The position numbers were made by a program, and so were the translations under genes. DNA of 64,000 nt from PSRI01 sp041484195 (lineage in GTDB: Bacteria > Bacteroidota > Bacteroidia > Chitinophagales > Chitinophagaceae), in contig JBGPHC010000011.1 in the NCBI GenBank assembly GCA_041484195.1, forward strand, positions 1-64,000. The letters run 5' to 3'. Below are positions 26,600 to 36,416 of this stretch, one piece after another. The notes below the pieces were generated by a model that did not search any database, was not told the origin of the DNA, and saw only the letters and a program-made list of their open reading frames with translations. Within the stretch, counting starts at the first letter, position 1. Each line of letters opens with the position of its first letter.

Positions 26600-28525
26600 T
26601 CACCAATTCAATTCCAGCCGGTTGTTTTCCCTGTTCACGTCTGCCATCCGTCGCGTGGGATCTATCTCAACGGATTTAACTTCAGTCAATTTATGATTCA
26701 GTTCAATTGTATAAGTAGGATTTGTCCATTTCCAGGGTTCAAAACTGATTCGGGGAACGGATTTGTCTTCAACAGGCTTTTCTCCAAACATCAGGTATTG
26801 CGGAATATAGGCCAATTCCCTGTCTCCATTTTTATATTGTACCATAACGTCGAGGGGCATCGGCACCTTACCGGTCATCTTCAACCGGATCTTTGTTTTT
26901 CCGGCTTCTTCCCATAAACTGTCGATCCCATAATCAATGGTCTTGGTAGTGGCGATCCAGTATTCCTTATACCAGTCCAGCTTCAGTCCACTAACCTTTT
27001 CGGCTACCTGCAAAAAATCATTGGCATTCGGATGTTTGAATCTCCACAAGCGGTAGTATTCCAGTAAAACCTTGTCCCTTATCTCCTCGCCAATAATATA
27101 TCCCAACTGCGCCATGAAAACGGCGCCCTTGGAATAAGATGCCAGGCTGTATGCGAAATTGGTGTTGAAATGATCGGCATGCGTAGTGAGAGGCTCTTCC
27201 CATTCACTCTTTGCGAGATAGAGATAGCCCTGGTACTGATCATAGTGCCGCAGGGGCAACAGTGCGTCTACCGAATCCATGTATTGCAACCTGCGTGGGT
27301 CTGCCTCAAGCCTCTTACGAACCGAAGGCTGCGCATAGTAGAAAGCTTCCACTTCTGCTGAAGCATACTCCGTAAACCCTTCATCCATCCAGGCATAAAG
27401 TGACTCATTGGTGCCAAACATGCCCTGGTACCAACTGTGCATCCACTCATGGAATGCGGTGCCCAGGCCCGGACCGCTGAGCAGGGTGGCCATTGGATAT
27501 TCCATGCCTCCATCACCCCCATGAATAAACGAATATTGCTTGTATGGGTATTTACCAAATCGTTTTTGGATATAAGGCAATACCATTACGGCCGCGTCCG
27601 CAATCTGTTTCCAGGATTCGTCATAATTAGGGTCATTCTCCCTGGCCTTATATAATACGTTAATGGTGGGGCCATTGGGGATATTGCGCACCAGGTGTTT
27701 GAATTTAGGATCGGCTGCCCAGACAAAATCATGCACATTGGGAGCGACAAAATTCCAGGTCAGCGTGTTGCCGGCAGGGCGCACCACTCTTGCACCCGCA
27801 GTCTCATAGCCATACCCAATCTGATTGGCATTCATCAGGTAGCCCGTTCCACCGATAATATAGCTTTTGTCGATCGTGATCTTCACTTCGTAATCGCCCC
27901 ATACGCCATAAAATTCCCGCGCTACATAGGGCGTAGGATGCCAGCCTTCATAATCATATTCACAAAGTTTGGGATACCACTGGCTCATGGAATACCTCAC
28001 CCCGGTATTTGGATTGTCACGTCCGCTTCGCCTGACCTGCAACGGTACCTGAGCTTCAAATTCCATGTCAAGCGTCACTTTCGACCTCGGCAGAATGGGT
28101 CTCGACAAAAGCACTTCGAGGATGGTTTCATCCACCTTATAGGTCTGGTTAACCCCATCCATCTTCAGAGATAACACTTTTTGATAACCGATTTCGTCGG
28201 GCTTCAATTTAGAAATCCGGTCTCTCACACGTCCGTCCCAATCGGGCCGGCCATTGACTTTTATCTTTCCCAGTTCACGGCTTCGCATATCCATCATGCT
28301 ATTGGGTTGAAATGCGTTCCAATAGAGGTGATAAAATAGTTTGTACAGGGTATCAGGAGAATTGTTGAAATATTCCAGTCTTTGTTTGCCGGTAAACTGG
28401 TTTGAATGGACATCCATATTGATATCCATGGAATATTTTACCCGCTGTTGCCAGCGATCGGGCTGGGAAAAACAAATGACTGAAGAGAGCATGCAAATCA
28501 GCATTGCGCAGAATAGACTTCTCAT
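26600..28525 (-). CDS. M1-family metallopeptidase (exported aminopeptidase)
   Basis: 641 residues with a signal peptide (SVICFSQ cleavage region). Zinc site: HEWMH followed after exactly 18 residues by Glu in DEGFTEYAS, giving HEXXHX18E. GGMEYPM takes the place of the GAMEN substrate-binding motif. The N-terminal beta-sheet saddle domain starts with VKYSMDINMDVHSNQFTGKQ. It cleaves N-terminal residues from peptides in the periplasm or outside the cell. It is a single gene, convergent with the two-component operon. No sorting domain is visible at the C terminus. Confidence 0.93.
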   Translation of the reverse strand: MRSLFCAMLICMLSSVICFSQPDRWQQRVKYSMDINMDVHSNQFTGKQRLEYFNNSPDTLYKLFYHLYWNAFQPNSMMDMRSRELGKIKVNGRPDWDGRVRDRISKLKPDEIGYQKVLSLKMDGVNQTYKVDETILEVLLSRPILPRSKVTLDMEFEAQVPLQVRRSGRDNPNTGVRYSMSQWYPKLCEYDYEGWHPTPYVAREFYGVWGDYEVKITIDKSYIIGGTGYLMNANQIGYGYETAGARVVRPAGNTLTWNFVAPNVHDFVWAADPKFKHLVRNIPNGPTINVLYKARENDPNYDESWKQIADAAVMVLPYIQKRFGKYPYKQYSFIHGGDGGMEYPMATLLSGPGLGTAFHEWMHSWYQGMFGTNESLYAWMDEGFTEYASAEVEAFYYAQPSVRKRLEADPRRLQYMDSVDALLPLRHYDQYQGYLYLAKSEWEEPLTTHADHFNTNFAYSLASYSKGAVFMAQLGYIIGEEIRDKVLLEYYRLWRFKHPNANDFLQVAEKVSGLKLDWYKEYWIATTKTIDYGIDSLWEEAGKTKIRLKMTGKVPMPLDVMVQYKNGDRELAYIPQYLMFGEKPVEDKSVPRISFEPWKWTNPTYTIELNHKLTEVKSVEIDPTRRMADVNRENNRLELNW

Positions 28526-28798
28526 GTTTCTGAATTCTTGTTGGTAAACTATCTGTAAATGTCGTAAAATTGACGATTTGAAGAAAAGAAAAATGACCTG
28601 TGGCGCTGAAAATGAAGAAAATTAGTCCCCATTCGTGGCAGTCTATGCTCCAAAACAATAAAGTTTTCAAGAACAAATTCGGGGATGAATGATGATTTTC
28701 ACGAACGGTAAGCGACATTGTCTGCCAGCTCCCATCAGTATCCCTGAGGAAATTGCATAGCCCAGATCAACGAAGGGATTACTTTAGAGAAACTATCT

Positions 28799-29251
28799 TT
28801 AAATGGTATAATTGTCTTTTAGCAGTCTGCCCTTTTCATCAAACAAAAGGTTCTTGGAATTGAGGGCGGCTTTGCTAACATTGATCTTATAGCTGACCCC
28901 ACCAGGTTTCTGAATCTTATTTAGTTCCTTAACTGGCCAATCGGCATATTTGCTTTTGTGAAAACCGTCCAATACTTCTGAAGGCAATTCCTCAATAGTG
29001 ATTTTTACCGAACTGGCTTCCCAAATGCCTTTCTTGTTGAATCTTGCCCAATAATCTTTGTCATCGTACTTGAATTTCACTTCAGGTTTGCCAATATTGT
29101 GTAACCAGTCCACTTCTTTCGCTCCAGGAAATTTCTTGTCAAATGCGGTCTTAACCACAGCGGGCACTTCCACTAATTGCGCTCTGGCAGCCGGATTAAT
29201 AATAAAGATCGAGGCTATTAACAGGATGCAGAATAATCTTATGGCTCTCAT
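28799..29251 (-). CDS. PepSY-like (beta-lactamase-inhibitor-like) periplasmic protein
   Basis: 150 residues with a signal peptide (IINPAARAQ). Two PepSY-like repeats follow: VVKTAFDKKFPGAKEVDW and the second beginning EELPSEVLDGFHKSKYADW, each ending in a strand pair. The family (often several copies per Bacteroidota genome) is exported and of unknown function, possibly peptidase inhibition or sensing. It is a single gene between the M1 peptidase and rsmI. Confidence 0.82.
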   Translation of the reverse strand: MRAIRLFCILLIASIFIINPAARAQLVEVPAVVKTAFDKKFPGAKEVDWLHNIGKPEVKFKYDDKDYWARFNKKGIWEASSVKITIEELPSEVLDGFHKSKYADWPVKELNKIQKPGGVSYKINVSKAALNSKNLLFDEKGRLLKDNYTI

Positions 29252-29320
29252 AACTAAGAATTTACTAAGGCTGGCAAATTAAAGAAATTAAGCAAGACCA
29301 ATGAGGAGATTAACACGGTT

Positions 29321-29989
29321 TTAGTCTTTGCCTTGTACAACAATCACGATTTCGCCTTTCACGCCTTTTTCTTTATAATAGTCCAATAGTTCCTGAATGG
29401 TTCCTCTGTGTGTTTCTTCAAATTTTTTTGAGATTTCACGACTCACAGAACAGTTTCTATTGGCCCCGAAATGTCCGATAAAATCTTCGAGCGTCTTCAG
29501 TAATCGCATGGGGGATTCATAAAATACCATGGTCCTTTCTTCTTCCGCTAATTTTTTGAGCAGAGTTTGCCTTCCCTTTTTCAAAGGCAGGAATCCTTCA
29601 AAACAAAATCGATGGATGGGGAGGCCGCTGTTTACCAATGCGGGCACAAAGGCCGTAGCGCCTGGCAGGCATTCTACATCAATACCATGGCGGATACATT
29701 CACGGACCAGCAGGAATGCTGGATCTGAAATTCCGGGTGTTCCCGCATCTGTGAGTATGGCCATGATCTTACCGGCCTTAAGTTGGTCAACCAGGTGATG
29801 CAGGACTTTGTGTTCGTTATGCTGATGATAAGGCGTAAGTGGTTTAACAATGCCATAGTGATTCAACAGGACCGAAGATGTGCGTGTATCTTCAGCAAGA
29901 ATGAGATCAGAAGCTTTTAATGCCTCAATAGCTCTGAAGCTCATGTCTGCGAGGTTCCCGATCGGGGATGGAACGATATATAATTTCAT
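29321..29989 (-). CDS. rsmI: 16S rRNA (cytidine-1402-2'-O)-methyltransferase
   Basis: 222 residues from the Met at 29989 (MKLYIVPSPIGNLADMS), the conserved start; the frame extends upstream to 30031. Tetrapyrrole-methylase fold: LILAEDTRTSSVLLNHY, ILTDAGTPGISDPAFLLVRE (SAM site), FEGFLPLKKGRQ, and MVFYESPMRL, all typical of RsmI. It modifies C1402 in the decoding centre. It is the last gene of the run pepP-pssA-purS-rsmI, with a 63-bp gap from purS. Confidence 0.95.
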   Translation of the reverse strand: MKLYIVPSPIGNLADMSFRAIEALKASDLILAEDTRTSSVLLNHYGIVKPLTPYHQHNEHKVLHHLVDQLKAGKIMAILTDAGTPGISDPAFLLVRECIRHGIDVECLPGATAFVPALVNSGLPIHRFCFEGFLPLKKGRQTLLKKLAEEERTMVFYESPMRLLKTLEDFIGHFGANRNCSVSREISKKFEETHRGTIQELLDYYKEKGVKGEIVIVVQGKD

Positions 29990-30052
29990 AAAGCTGGGGC
30001 CAGTAGCCATCAGCCCGGGATGGTCATTCAAATCAATGATTCAGGAATGTCA

Positions 30053-30301
30053 TCAGTCATCGACAGAGATTTCAAAATATTCCATCACCGGGTTCGCGAG
30101 TAATTTCCTGGAAGCCTCTTCGGCAATCTGCCTTGCTTCCTTTTCAGATCCTGCATTGATCTGAAGTGTGATATGCTTCCCAATGCGAACATCTTCCACC
30201 GCATTCAAACCCAGGTTTCCCAAGCCACTCAATACGGCTTTGCCCTGTGGGTCCAATAATTCCTTCAGCGGCATCACGTTGATATGAACTGCGTAAATCA
30301 T
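30053..30301 (-). CDS. purS: Phosphoribosylformylglycinamidine synthase subunit PurS
   Basis: 82 residues from the Met at 30301, the length of PurS. It has the ferredoxin-like core: YAVHINVMPLKELLDPQGKA, LGNLGLNAVEDVRIGKHITL, and the final helix ARQIAEEASRKLLANP. PurS bridges PurQ and PurL in the three-subunit FGAR amidotransferase of purine synthesis. The start overlaps the pssA stop by four bases (ATGA), so translation is coupled. purL and purQ are not in the window. Confidence 0.92.
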   Translation of the reverse strand: MIYAVHINVMPLKELLDPQGKAVLSGLGNLGLNAVEDVRIGKHITLQINAGSEKEARQIAEEASRKLLANPVMEYFEISVDD

Positions 30302-31062
30302 GCGGTCTTTTTTTTGAGCAGCAAAGATAAAATAATGTACGTGATAAATATTGCCGGAATGGCCATCCATCGGAAAAGCAATACCAGCACCCCCGATATT
30401 ACGAGTAAAATTAATTTTGGAATATTATTCTTAAAGGAATAGTCGCGAAACTTAAGACCCATTATAGGAATATTGGATACCAGGAGATAGCTCAGCAATG
30501 CCACCATTGCATACCAGGCCCATTTGTTCAGCAAGAGATCGATCAGCCAGGGCTGGGTGGCATGCCAGAAGATCAGGGGAAATGAAGCCACCAGCAAGCC
30601 GACAGCCGGCGTAGGCACTCCCTTGAAGGAATAGGTTTGCGAATCGTCGATATTGAATTTAGCCAATCTGTAGGCGCTTGCGCAGGGAAGCACCAGGGCA
30701 GGAAGGAGCCACCAAATAGATGCGTCAAGACCATTTTCTTCTCTGGCAACTGAGAGACGCAGGAATTGATAAATGATCAATCCCGGAGCCACGCCGAAAC
30801 TAACAACGTCTGCCAATGAATCGAGTTCCCTGCCCATGGCGGAACTGGCTTTCAGGATACGCGCTATGAACCCGTCGAAAAAATCAACTACTGCGGCCAA
30901 CCCAATAAAAAGGGAAGCCAGGTAAATCTGTTCGGGCATATTCATCAATTGACTTCCTGTATCTGTGACAGAAAGTTCAATTCCAGACTGCAGGGTTACA
31001 ATCAACGCGAGGCATCCAAAAAAAAGATTCAATAAGGTAAATAGGTTGGGAATCTGCTTCAT
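30298..31062 (-). CDS. pssA: CDP-diacylglycerol-serine O-phosphatidyltransferase
   Basis: 254 residues with about seven membrane segments. The CDP-alcohol phosphotransferase signature DGx2ARx8Gx3Dx3D is complete (DGFIARILK, then MGRELDSLAD). It makes phosphatidylserine, the precursor of phosphatidylethanolamine, at the inner membrane. It lies 26 bp behind the aminopeptidase stop and overlaps purS by four bases. Confidence 0.95.
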   Translation of the reverse strand: MKQIPNLFTLLNLFFGCLALIVTLQSGIELSVTDTGSQLMNMPEQIYLASLFIGLAAVVDFFDGFIARILKASSAMGRELDSLADVVSFGVAPGLIIYQFLRLSVAREENGLDASIWWLLPALVLPCASAYRLAKFNIDDSQTYSFKGVPTPAVGLLVASFPLIFWHATQPWLIDLLLNKWAWYAMVALLSYLLVSNIPIMGLKFRDYSFKNNIPKLILLVISGVLVLLFRWMAIPAIFITYIILSLLLKKKTA

Positions 31063-31088
31063 TATGAATGGTTCAATTAGGTCTTGGT

Positions 31089-32378
31089 TTATTTTTTCAT
31101 CAGGCTTTCTATCTCATCAGCAGTAATCGGTATTTTTTTCATGAGGTCTTTATTGCCGTTCTTCGTAACCCAGAAATTATTTTCTATTCTAACGCCCATG
31201 GCCTCTTCTTCAATATAAATACCCGGTTCTATGGTGAAGACCATACCGGATTGAATAGGCGCAGTACGGGTTCCCAGATCGTGCACGTCAAGCCCAAGGT
31301 GGTGGGAAATACCATGGTATAGATATTTCCTGTAAGCCCTGTTCTCGGAGTCCTCGTTCTTTACGTCCGATTTATGCAGTAACCCAGTCTTCAGAAATTC
31401 CTTGGTAGCCTCATCTCCTATTTTCGCGGTATAATCAGTAATGCTGATGCCTGGCTTCAAGATCGACGCCGCATAGTGGTGTAAATGGAGACAGGAATTA
31501 TACACTTGTTTTTGCCTTTTGGTGAATTTTCCGTTTACCGGAACGGTCCTGGTAAGGTCAGCATTATAGTTTCCATATTCGGCGCCAAAATCCATCAACA
31601 CCAATTCCCCATTCTTGCATTCCTGGTCATTGCTCACATAATGTAGGGTACGGGCCCGGTCACCCGACGCGATAATCGAGCCATAGGCTGGTCCTGTTGC
31701 CCTGTTCTTCAGGAAATGGTAAAAGATTTCCGCCTCAATTTCGTATTCCATTACACCCGGCCGGATGAATTTCAGCAACTGTCTGAAGGCTCTCTCGGTG
31801 ATGTCAATTGCTTTTTGAATGACTTCAATTTCCAATTCGGTTTTGATGGCCCTGAGCTCTTTCATGATGCGCGCGCTGCGCATGTAGCGGTGTACAGGAT
31901 AGCGCCTTTTCATTTCTTCGGCATATCGGTAATCTCTGACCGGAACAAGATTCGACTTCCTGTCATTTTCATTGGTATTGAGATAAATGGCATCGGCCAG
32001 GTGAATCCAGGTTTGCAGCAATGCGTCCAGGGAATCCAGCCAGACAATCGTCTTAATTCCTGAAATGGCCGTGGATTCCTTCGCTCTCAACCGATGACCG
32101 TCCCATTTTTCCTTCAATTCATTGGGCCTCACCAACACCAGCACTTCGCGGTATTGCTTATCGGGGTTGCCGGGGAAAAGAATCACCATTGAGTCTTCCT
32201 GTTCAATTCCGCTCAGCCAGAAGAGGTCGGAATTCTGTTTGAATTTGTATAGCGCGTCTCCATTGGTTGGCAATTCATCGTTACTGTTGAAAATGGCGAT
32301 GGAGTTTTTTTCCATCTTCGAAATAAAGCGCTTCCGGTTTTGAATAAAAATCGCTGGATTCAAAGGAAGATATTTCAT
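31089..32378 (-). CDS. pepP: Xaa-Pro aminopeptidase (M24B, aminopeptidase P)
   Basis: 429 residues from the Met at 32378 (MKYLPLNPAIFIQNRKRF), the family start; the open frame reaches 32489. The N-terminal creatinase-like domain (GDALYKFKQNSDLFWLSGIE) precedes a pita-bread catalytic domain with metal ligands in LMDFGAEYGNYNADLTRTVP (two Asp), HGISHHLGLDVHD (His), FTIEPGIYI (Glu) and VRIENNF (Glu). It removes N-terminal residues before proline, probably in the cytoplasm as no signal peptide is seen. It is the first gene of a four-gene run. Confidence 0.94.
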   Translation of the reverse strand: MKYLPLNPAIFIQNRKRFISKMEKNSIAIFNSNDELPTNGDALYKFKQNSDLFWLSGIEQEDSMVILFPGNPDKQYREVLVLVRPNELKEKWDGHRLRAKESTAISGIKTIVWLDSLDALLQTWIHLADAIYLNTNENDRKSNLVPVRDYRYAEEMKRRYPVHRYMRSARIMKELRAIKTELEIEVIQKAIDITERAFRQLLKFIRPGVMEYEIEAEIFYHFLKNRATGPAYGSIIASGDRARTLHYVSNDQECKNGELVLMDFGAEYGNYNADLTRTVPVNGKFTKRQKQVYNSCLHLHHYAASILKPGISITDYTAKIGDEATKEFLKTGLLHKSDVKNEDSENRAYRKYLYHGISHHLGLDVHDLGTRTAPIQSGMVFTIEPGIYIEEEAMGVRIENNFWVTKNGNKDLMKKIPITADEIESLMKK

Positions 32379-32683
32379 GAAAATAATTTTAGAGACCCTT
32401 TCAATTAGAAATACAATATCAGGATTATTGATGGGCCCACCAATTAAATGAGCCTTGGCTTCGTTGCAAATATCATTCAAATGCCACATGCGAAAAAGAA
32501 CCAGAACCTGTCATTTAAATAAAGCCTTGGCAAAACAACACCCCCCTGGCAAATAAGATTCCAAAGATTTTTAATTTGTCTAAATTTTGAATATTATCAC
32601 ATTTATCAGTCAAATAACCCCAATTATTTTGAATAATTCTAAGCAAACATGAGAGAATCATTAAAATATGTAAAAGTAAAAAA

Positions 32684-32697
32684 CTAACGATCGTTAG
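32684..32697. promoter_or_regulatory. 14-bp perfect palindrome (CTAACGATCGTTAG) upstream of pckA
   Basis: The site is fully self-complementary and lies 52 bp before the pckA ATG at 32749. Dyads with an ACGATCGT core are common operators of TetR-type repressors (established for several members; not shown for this organism). It could overlap the pckA promoter and regulate gluconeogenesis. Confidence 0.5.
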
Positions 32698-32748
32698 GTA
32701 ATCAGTCTAATAATGCTTAATTTCGCGCTTCTATCAAATGATTTTTTC

Positions 32749-34353
32749 ATGTCGATCCCAACAATGGTTTTTCCGATTGAAAAATTGATCAATCTCGGTC
32801 TGAAAGTGTCTGACCATGTTCATTACCAATCTTCCCCTGAATCACTGGTGAAGGACACAATCCGGAAGGGAGAAGGGAGGCTGAGCGATAGGGGTGCTCT
32901 GGTGATCAACACCGGTGAATTCACCGGTCGTTCACCTAGGGACAAGTTTACGGTAAGAGACAGCATCACCGAGAGCACGGTGAACTGGAATGAAATGAAT
33001 CTTCCACTGGAACCTCATTATTTCGACATCATCTTTAAAAAGACAACTGACTATCTGAATGGCCGGCCGGAATTGTGGGTGCGGGATTCGTATGCTTGCG
33101 CGGATCCACACTACCGTATGAATATTCGCATAGTCAATGAAAAACCCTGGCTCGGACTATTTGCCTACAATATGTTCCTGAGGCCCGAAGAAAACGAATT
33201 GGAAGGATTCAGCCCCGACTGGCATATTCTATCCGCACCGGGGTTACGATTGAACCCCAAAGAATGCGGAACCAGGCAACAAAATGCGGTCGTAGTAAGC
33301 TTCAGGCATAAGATGATACTCATTGTCGGGACCGGATATACCGGCGAAATGAAAAAAGCCATCTTTTATGTTTTGAATTTCTTATTGCCCCGGGATCATG
33401 ATGTATTAAGCATGCATTGCTCGGCAAATATCGGTGAGCGCGGCGACACGGCCTTGTTTTTTGGCTTGAGCGGAACCGGTAAAACCACTCTGAGCGCCGA
33501 TCCCACCCGCAGGTTGATCGGAGACGACGAGCATGGATGGGACAACAATGGGGTCTTTAATTTTGAAGGAGGTTGCTATGCGAAATGCGTTGACCTGAGT
33601 GAGGAGAAAGAACCAGAGATCTATCGCGCCATACGTCCGGGAGCCCTGGTCGAAAATGTGAGTTTCTTTCCGGGTACTAATACCATCGATTTTGCCAATA
33701 GGTCCATCACTGAAAACACGAGGGTATCCTATCCCATTGATTTTATCGGTAATGCGCAAATCCCTTCAGTAGGTGGCATTCCTGAGAATATATTCTTTTT
33801 GACCTGTGATGCATATGGAGTGTTACCACCACTGTCACGACTCGAGCCCTCGCAGGCGATGTATCAATTCATCAGCGGCTATACGGCGAAGGTAGCAGGT
33901 ACCGAAACAGGCATCCTGGAGCCCAAGGCAACATTCAGCGCCTGTTTTGGCGCACCTTTCCTGCCGCTGCATCCGGCCAAATACGCGTCTATGCTGGGCA
34001 GTAAGATGAGATCGCATAATGTGAAAGTCTGGCTGGTCAATACGGGCTGGATTGGTGGCGGATATGGAAAGGGCAGCAGGATAAAACTGGCCTATACCAG
34101 GACTATTATTTCGGCGGTGTTGGATGGCAGCCTGGGCGAAGTTGAATATAAAATGCATCCCATTTTCAAGACCGCAATGCCTTCGAGTTGCCCCGGAATA
34201 CCCAGCGAAATCCTAAACCCACGAAATGCATGGACTGACAAGCTTGCTTATGATGCCAATGCAAAGATGCTTGCCAGTTATTTCACCAAAAATTTTGAAA
34301 AATACCGCGGAGCAGTCTCTGCAGAAATATTATCTGCCGCTCCCGTCCTGTAA
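32749..34353 (+). CDS. pckA: Phosphoenolpyruvate carboxykinase (ATP)
   Basis: 534 residues from the ATG at 32749; the frame is open to 32713, giving 12 more residues that would be unusual. Conserved sites: TGEFTGRSPRDKF (oxaloacetate-binding Arg), the kinase loop GLSGTGKTTLS, metal-binding DDEHGW, and SVGGIPENIFFLTCDA. It converts oxaloacetate and ATP to PEP, CO2 and ADP in gluconeogenesis. Length matches the ATP-dependent family. It is a single gene with its own terminator and a palindromic operator candidate upstream. Confidence 0.96.
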   Translation: MSIPTMVFPIEKLINLGLKVSDHVHYQSSPESLVKDTIRKGEGRLSDRGALVINTGEFTGRSPRDKFTVRDSITESTVNWNEMNLPLEPHYFDIIFKKTTDYLNGRPELWVRDSYACADPHYRMNIRIVNEKPWLGLFAYNMFLRPEENELEGFSPDWHILSAPGLRLNPKECGTRQQNAVVVSFRHKMILIVGTGYTGEMKKAIFYVLNFLLPRDHDVLSMHCSANIGERGDTALFFGLSGTGKTTLSADPTRRLIGDDEHGWDNNGVFNFEGGCYAKCVDLSEEKEPEIYRAIRPGALVENVSFFPGTNTIDFANRSITENTRVSYPIDFIGNAQIPSVGGIPENIFFLTCDAYGVLPPLSRLEPSQAMYQFISGYTAKVAGTETGILEPKATFSACFGAPFLPLHPAKYASMLGSKMRSHNVKVWLVNTGWIGGGYGKGSRIKLAYTRTIISAVLDGSLGEVEYKMHPIFKTAMPSSCPGIPSEILNPRNAWTDKLAYDANAKMLASYFTKNFEKYRGAVSAEILSAAPVL

Positions 34354-34413
34354 ATGTTCTTCCCGGAGAGAGTTCCGGGGAGGTCGATTGCTTGCGCATG
34401 ACAATGAAACTCC

Positions 34414-34443
34414 AACCCCATCAGGGAGCGGGGTTTTGTTTTG
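34414..34443 (+). terminator. Terminator after pckA
   Basis: Stem AACCCC / GGGGTT with a 10-base loop, followed by the T-rich tract TTTTGTTTTG, 60 bp after the pckA stop and before the convergent kinase gene. Confidence 0.7.
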
Positions 34444-34514
34444 TAATTCAGGAATAATTTGGGTAGAACGAATGGTATTTACACGGGCTATGTTTGGTGA
34501 CTACCAGGCCGGCA

Positions 34515-35150
34515 TTAAAACAATCCATATAAGAGTCCGTCAACCTTGCGGATGATATCGCCAAAATGCTCATCATTTTCCGCGAACTTATTTTTATCGA
34601 CGTCGATTACCAACAGGGGGCCTTCCTTATATCCATCAATCCACTTATTGTAGAATTCATTCAAACGCTTCAGGTAATCGAGGCGAATATTTTCTTCATA
34701 GTCCCTACCTCTTTTCTGTATCTGACCAACTAAAGTAGGCACCGAAGCCTGGAGATAGATCAACAGGTCTGGGGGCTGAACCATCCGCTTCAGGGTTTCA
34801 AAAAACTGGAAATAATTATCAAAATCGCGTTTACTCATGAGTCCCATTTCATGGAGGTTGGGCGCGAATATGTGAGCGTCTTCGTAAATAGTTCTGTCCT
34901 GGACCACGGTTTCAGATCCTCGTTGTATTTCAAGTAACTGATTGAGCCTGTTGTTGAGAAAGTATATCTGGAGATTAAAGCTCCACCGGGGCATGTCCTC
35001 ATAGAAATCGAAGAGGTAAGGATTATGATCCACGTCTTCAAACTGAGGTATCCACTTGTAGTGCTTGCTGAGCATTTCAGTCAGGGTGGTCTTGCCTGCT
35101 CCGATATTTCCCGCTACTGCAATATGCTTTGGTTTCTTGATCTTTGCCAT
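34515..35150 (-). CDS. Deoxynucleoside kinase (deoxyadenosine/deoxyguanosine kinase-like)
   Basis: 211 residues from the Met at 35150 (MAKIKKPKHIAVAGNIGAGK); the open frame extends to 35246. The P-loop is GNIGAGKTTL, the substrate-binding region is QDRTIYEDAHIFA (ERS/DRT motif), and the LID region is KRGRDYEENI. It phosphorylates deoxynucleosides for dNTP salvage; specificity (dA/dG or dC) is uncertain. It is in the same direction as trpS and 67 bp behind it. Confidence 0.9.
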   Translation of the reverse strand: MAKIKKPKHIAVAGNIGAGKTTLTEMLSKHYKWIPQFEDVDHNPYLFDFYEDMPRWSFNLQIYFLNNRLNQLLEIQRGSETVVQDRTIYEDAHIFAPNLHEMGLMSKRDFDNYFQFFETLKRMVQPPDLLIYLQASVPTLVGQIQKRGRDYEENIRLDYLKRLNEFYNKWIDGYKEGPLLVIDVDKNKFAENDEHFGDIIRKVDGLLYGLF

Positions 35151-35217
35151 TACTTGAAATTCTGTGTCCGATAACTTAAGGTAGAAATTCTTTTTGGATT
35201 TACGAAAGGGCCTTTTC

Positions 35218-36228
35218 TCAATAATACCTGAGTCCGATGGCTTCACGTGTCTTATCCATTGTGACCGCCGCGCTGGCCCTGGCCTTTTCAGCCCCCTTTT
35301 TCATTACGACCTGAATATAGTCATCATCCTTCAAAATGGATTCCACCTTTTGCCTGATTGGCCTGATGAATTCGATCATGTCTTCAGTCAGTTGCTTTTT
35401 CATATCGCCATAGCGTATTGTAAGATTATCATATTCCTCCTCAAATTTCTTCAACACTTTTTCATCACTTACCAGTTTCATCAATTGAAAAAGGTTTGCA
35501 ATATAATCCGGTTTCGGGGAATTCTTTTTGGTGGGGCCACTATCTGTCTTAGCCTTCATGATTTTTTTGCGGATGCTGTCATCCTCATCAGCCAGAAAGA
35601 TTGTTGCGTTTTGGTTTTCGCTCTTACTCATCTTACCACCGCCATCCAGACTGGGGACCCGAAGCAACTCATTTCCAAAATTAAAGGCCCGGGGTTCAGG
35701 AAAAACCTCACCATAACGGTGATTGAATCGCCTTACAAAATTCCTTGCCATTTCCAGATGTTGCTCCTGGTCTTTTCCTACGGGCACCAGGGTAGCACGA
35801 TGGATGATGATATCAGCAGCCTGTAATACCGGGTAAGTAAGCAGACCCGCATTCACATTTTCAGGCTGCAATTTCACTTTATCTTTAAATGTAACTGTTT
35901 TTTCAAGTTCTCCTTTATAGGCCAGCATATTCAGGTATAGATATAATTCACCGGTTTCCCTCAAATGACTCTGGCAATACAAGGCCACTTTATCCGGATC
36001 CAGGCCGCAGGCAATATATTCTGCCAGTGCGCGGCGCACATGATGCTTCAATTGGCTGGTGTCGGGATGGGTAGTCAGGGAATGGATATCGGCCACCATG
36101 AAAAAGCATTCGAATTCATCCTGCATGCGCGCATAATTTCGGAGGGCTCCAAAATAATTGCCCAGGTGCAGAAATCCAGTGGGTCGGATTCCACTCATTA
36201 CAATTTGCTTGTTTCCGATTTTTTCCAT
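35218..36228 (-). CDS. trpS: Tryptophanyl-tRNA synthetase
   Basis: 336 residues from the Met at 36228, just before the conserved KQIVMSGIRPTGFLHLGNYF (HIGH motif as HLGN). The KMSKS loop is GGKMSKSENQ, and YPVLQAADII is the tryptophan pocket region. Length is normal for the bacterial enzyme. A TACCTTCG promoter-like box lies six bases before the ATG, so the longer frame to 36270 is unlikely to be used. Confidence 0.96.
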   Translation of the reverse strand: MEKIGNKQIVMSGIRPTGFLHLGNYFGALRNYARMQDEFECFFMVADIHSLTTHPDTSQLKHHVRRALAEYIACGLDPDKVALYCQSHLRETGELYLYLNMLAYKGELEKTVTFKDKVKLQPENVNAGLLTYPVLQAADIIIHRATLVPVGKDQEQHLEMARNFVRRFNHRYGEVFPEPRAFNFGNELLRVPSLDGGGKMSKSENQNATIFLADEDDSIRKKIMKAKTDSGPTKKNSPKPDYIANLFQLMKLVSDEKVLKKFEEEYDNLTIRYGDMKKQLTEDMIEFIRPIRQKVESILKDDDYIQVVMKKGAEKARASAAVTMDKTREAIGLRYY

Positions 36229-36234
36229 AGTCGG

Positions 36235-36242
36235 CGAAGGTA
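36235..36242 (-). promoter_or_regulatory. Putative -7 box (TACCTTCG) before trpS
   Basis: On the minus strand TACCTTCG ends six bases before the trpS ATG, identical to the box before the glycosyltransferase gene at 21977. A leader of only a few bases is implied. Confidence 0.4.
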
Positions 36243-36416
36243 AGGAATTGAGTGGAGAGTGACCGGGCAATCAGAGATGAAGCGCACTATTGGGATACAG
36301 GTTTTACACTGTTCAATTTGGTGCGCTTTTAAAGCCCCGCCGGAGTCAAAAACCGGAATGGCAGGAACCAGTCCCCATAAGAGAACGGCCATTAAACGGA
36401 AAGATTAAGGGCTTTA

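Noticed and set aside
35194..35826. 210-codon plus-strand frame opposite trpS
   Set aside because: It is the antisense shadow of trpS, which has full synthetase motifs.
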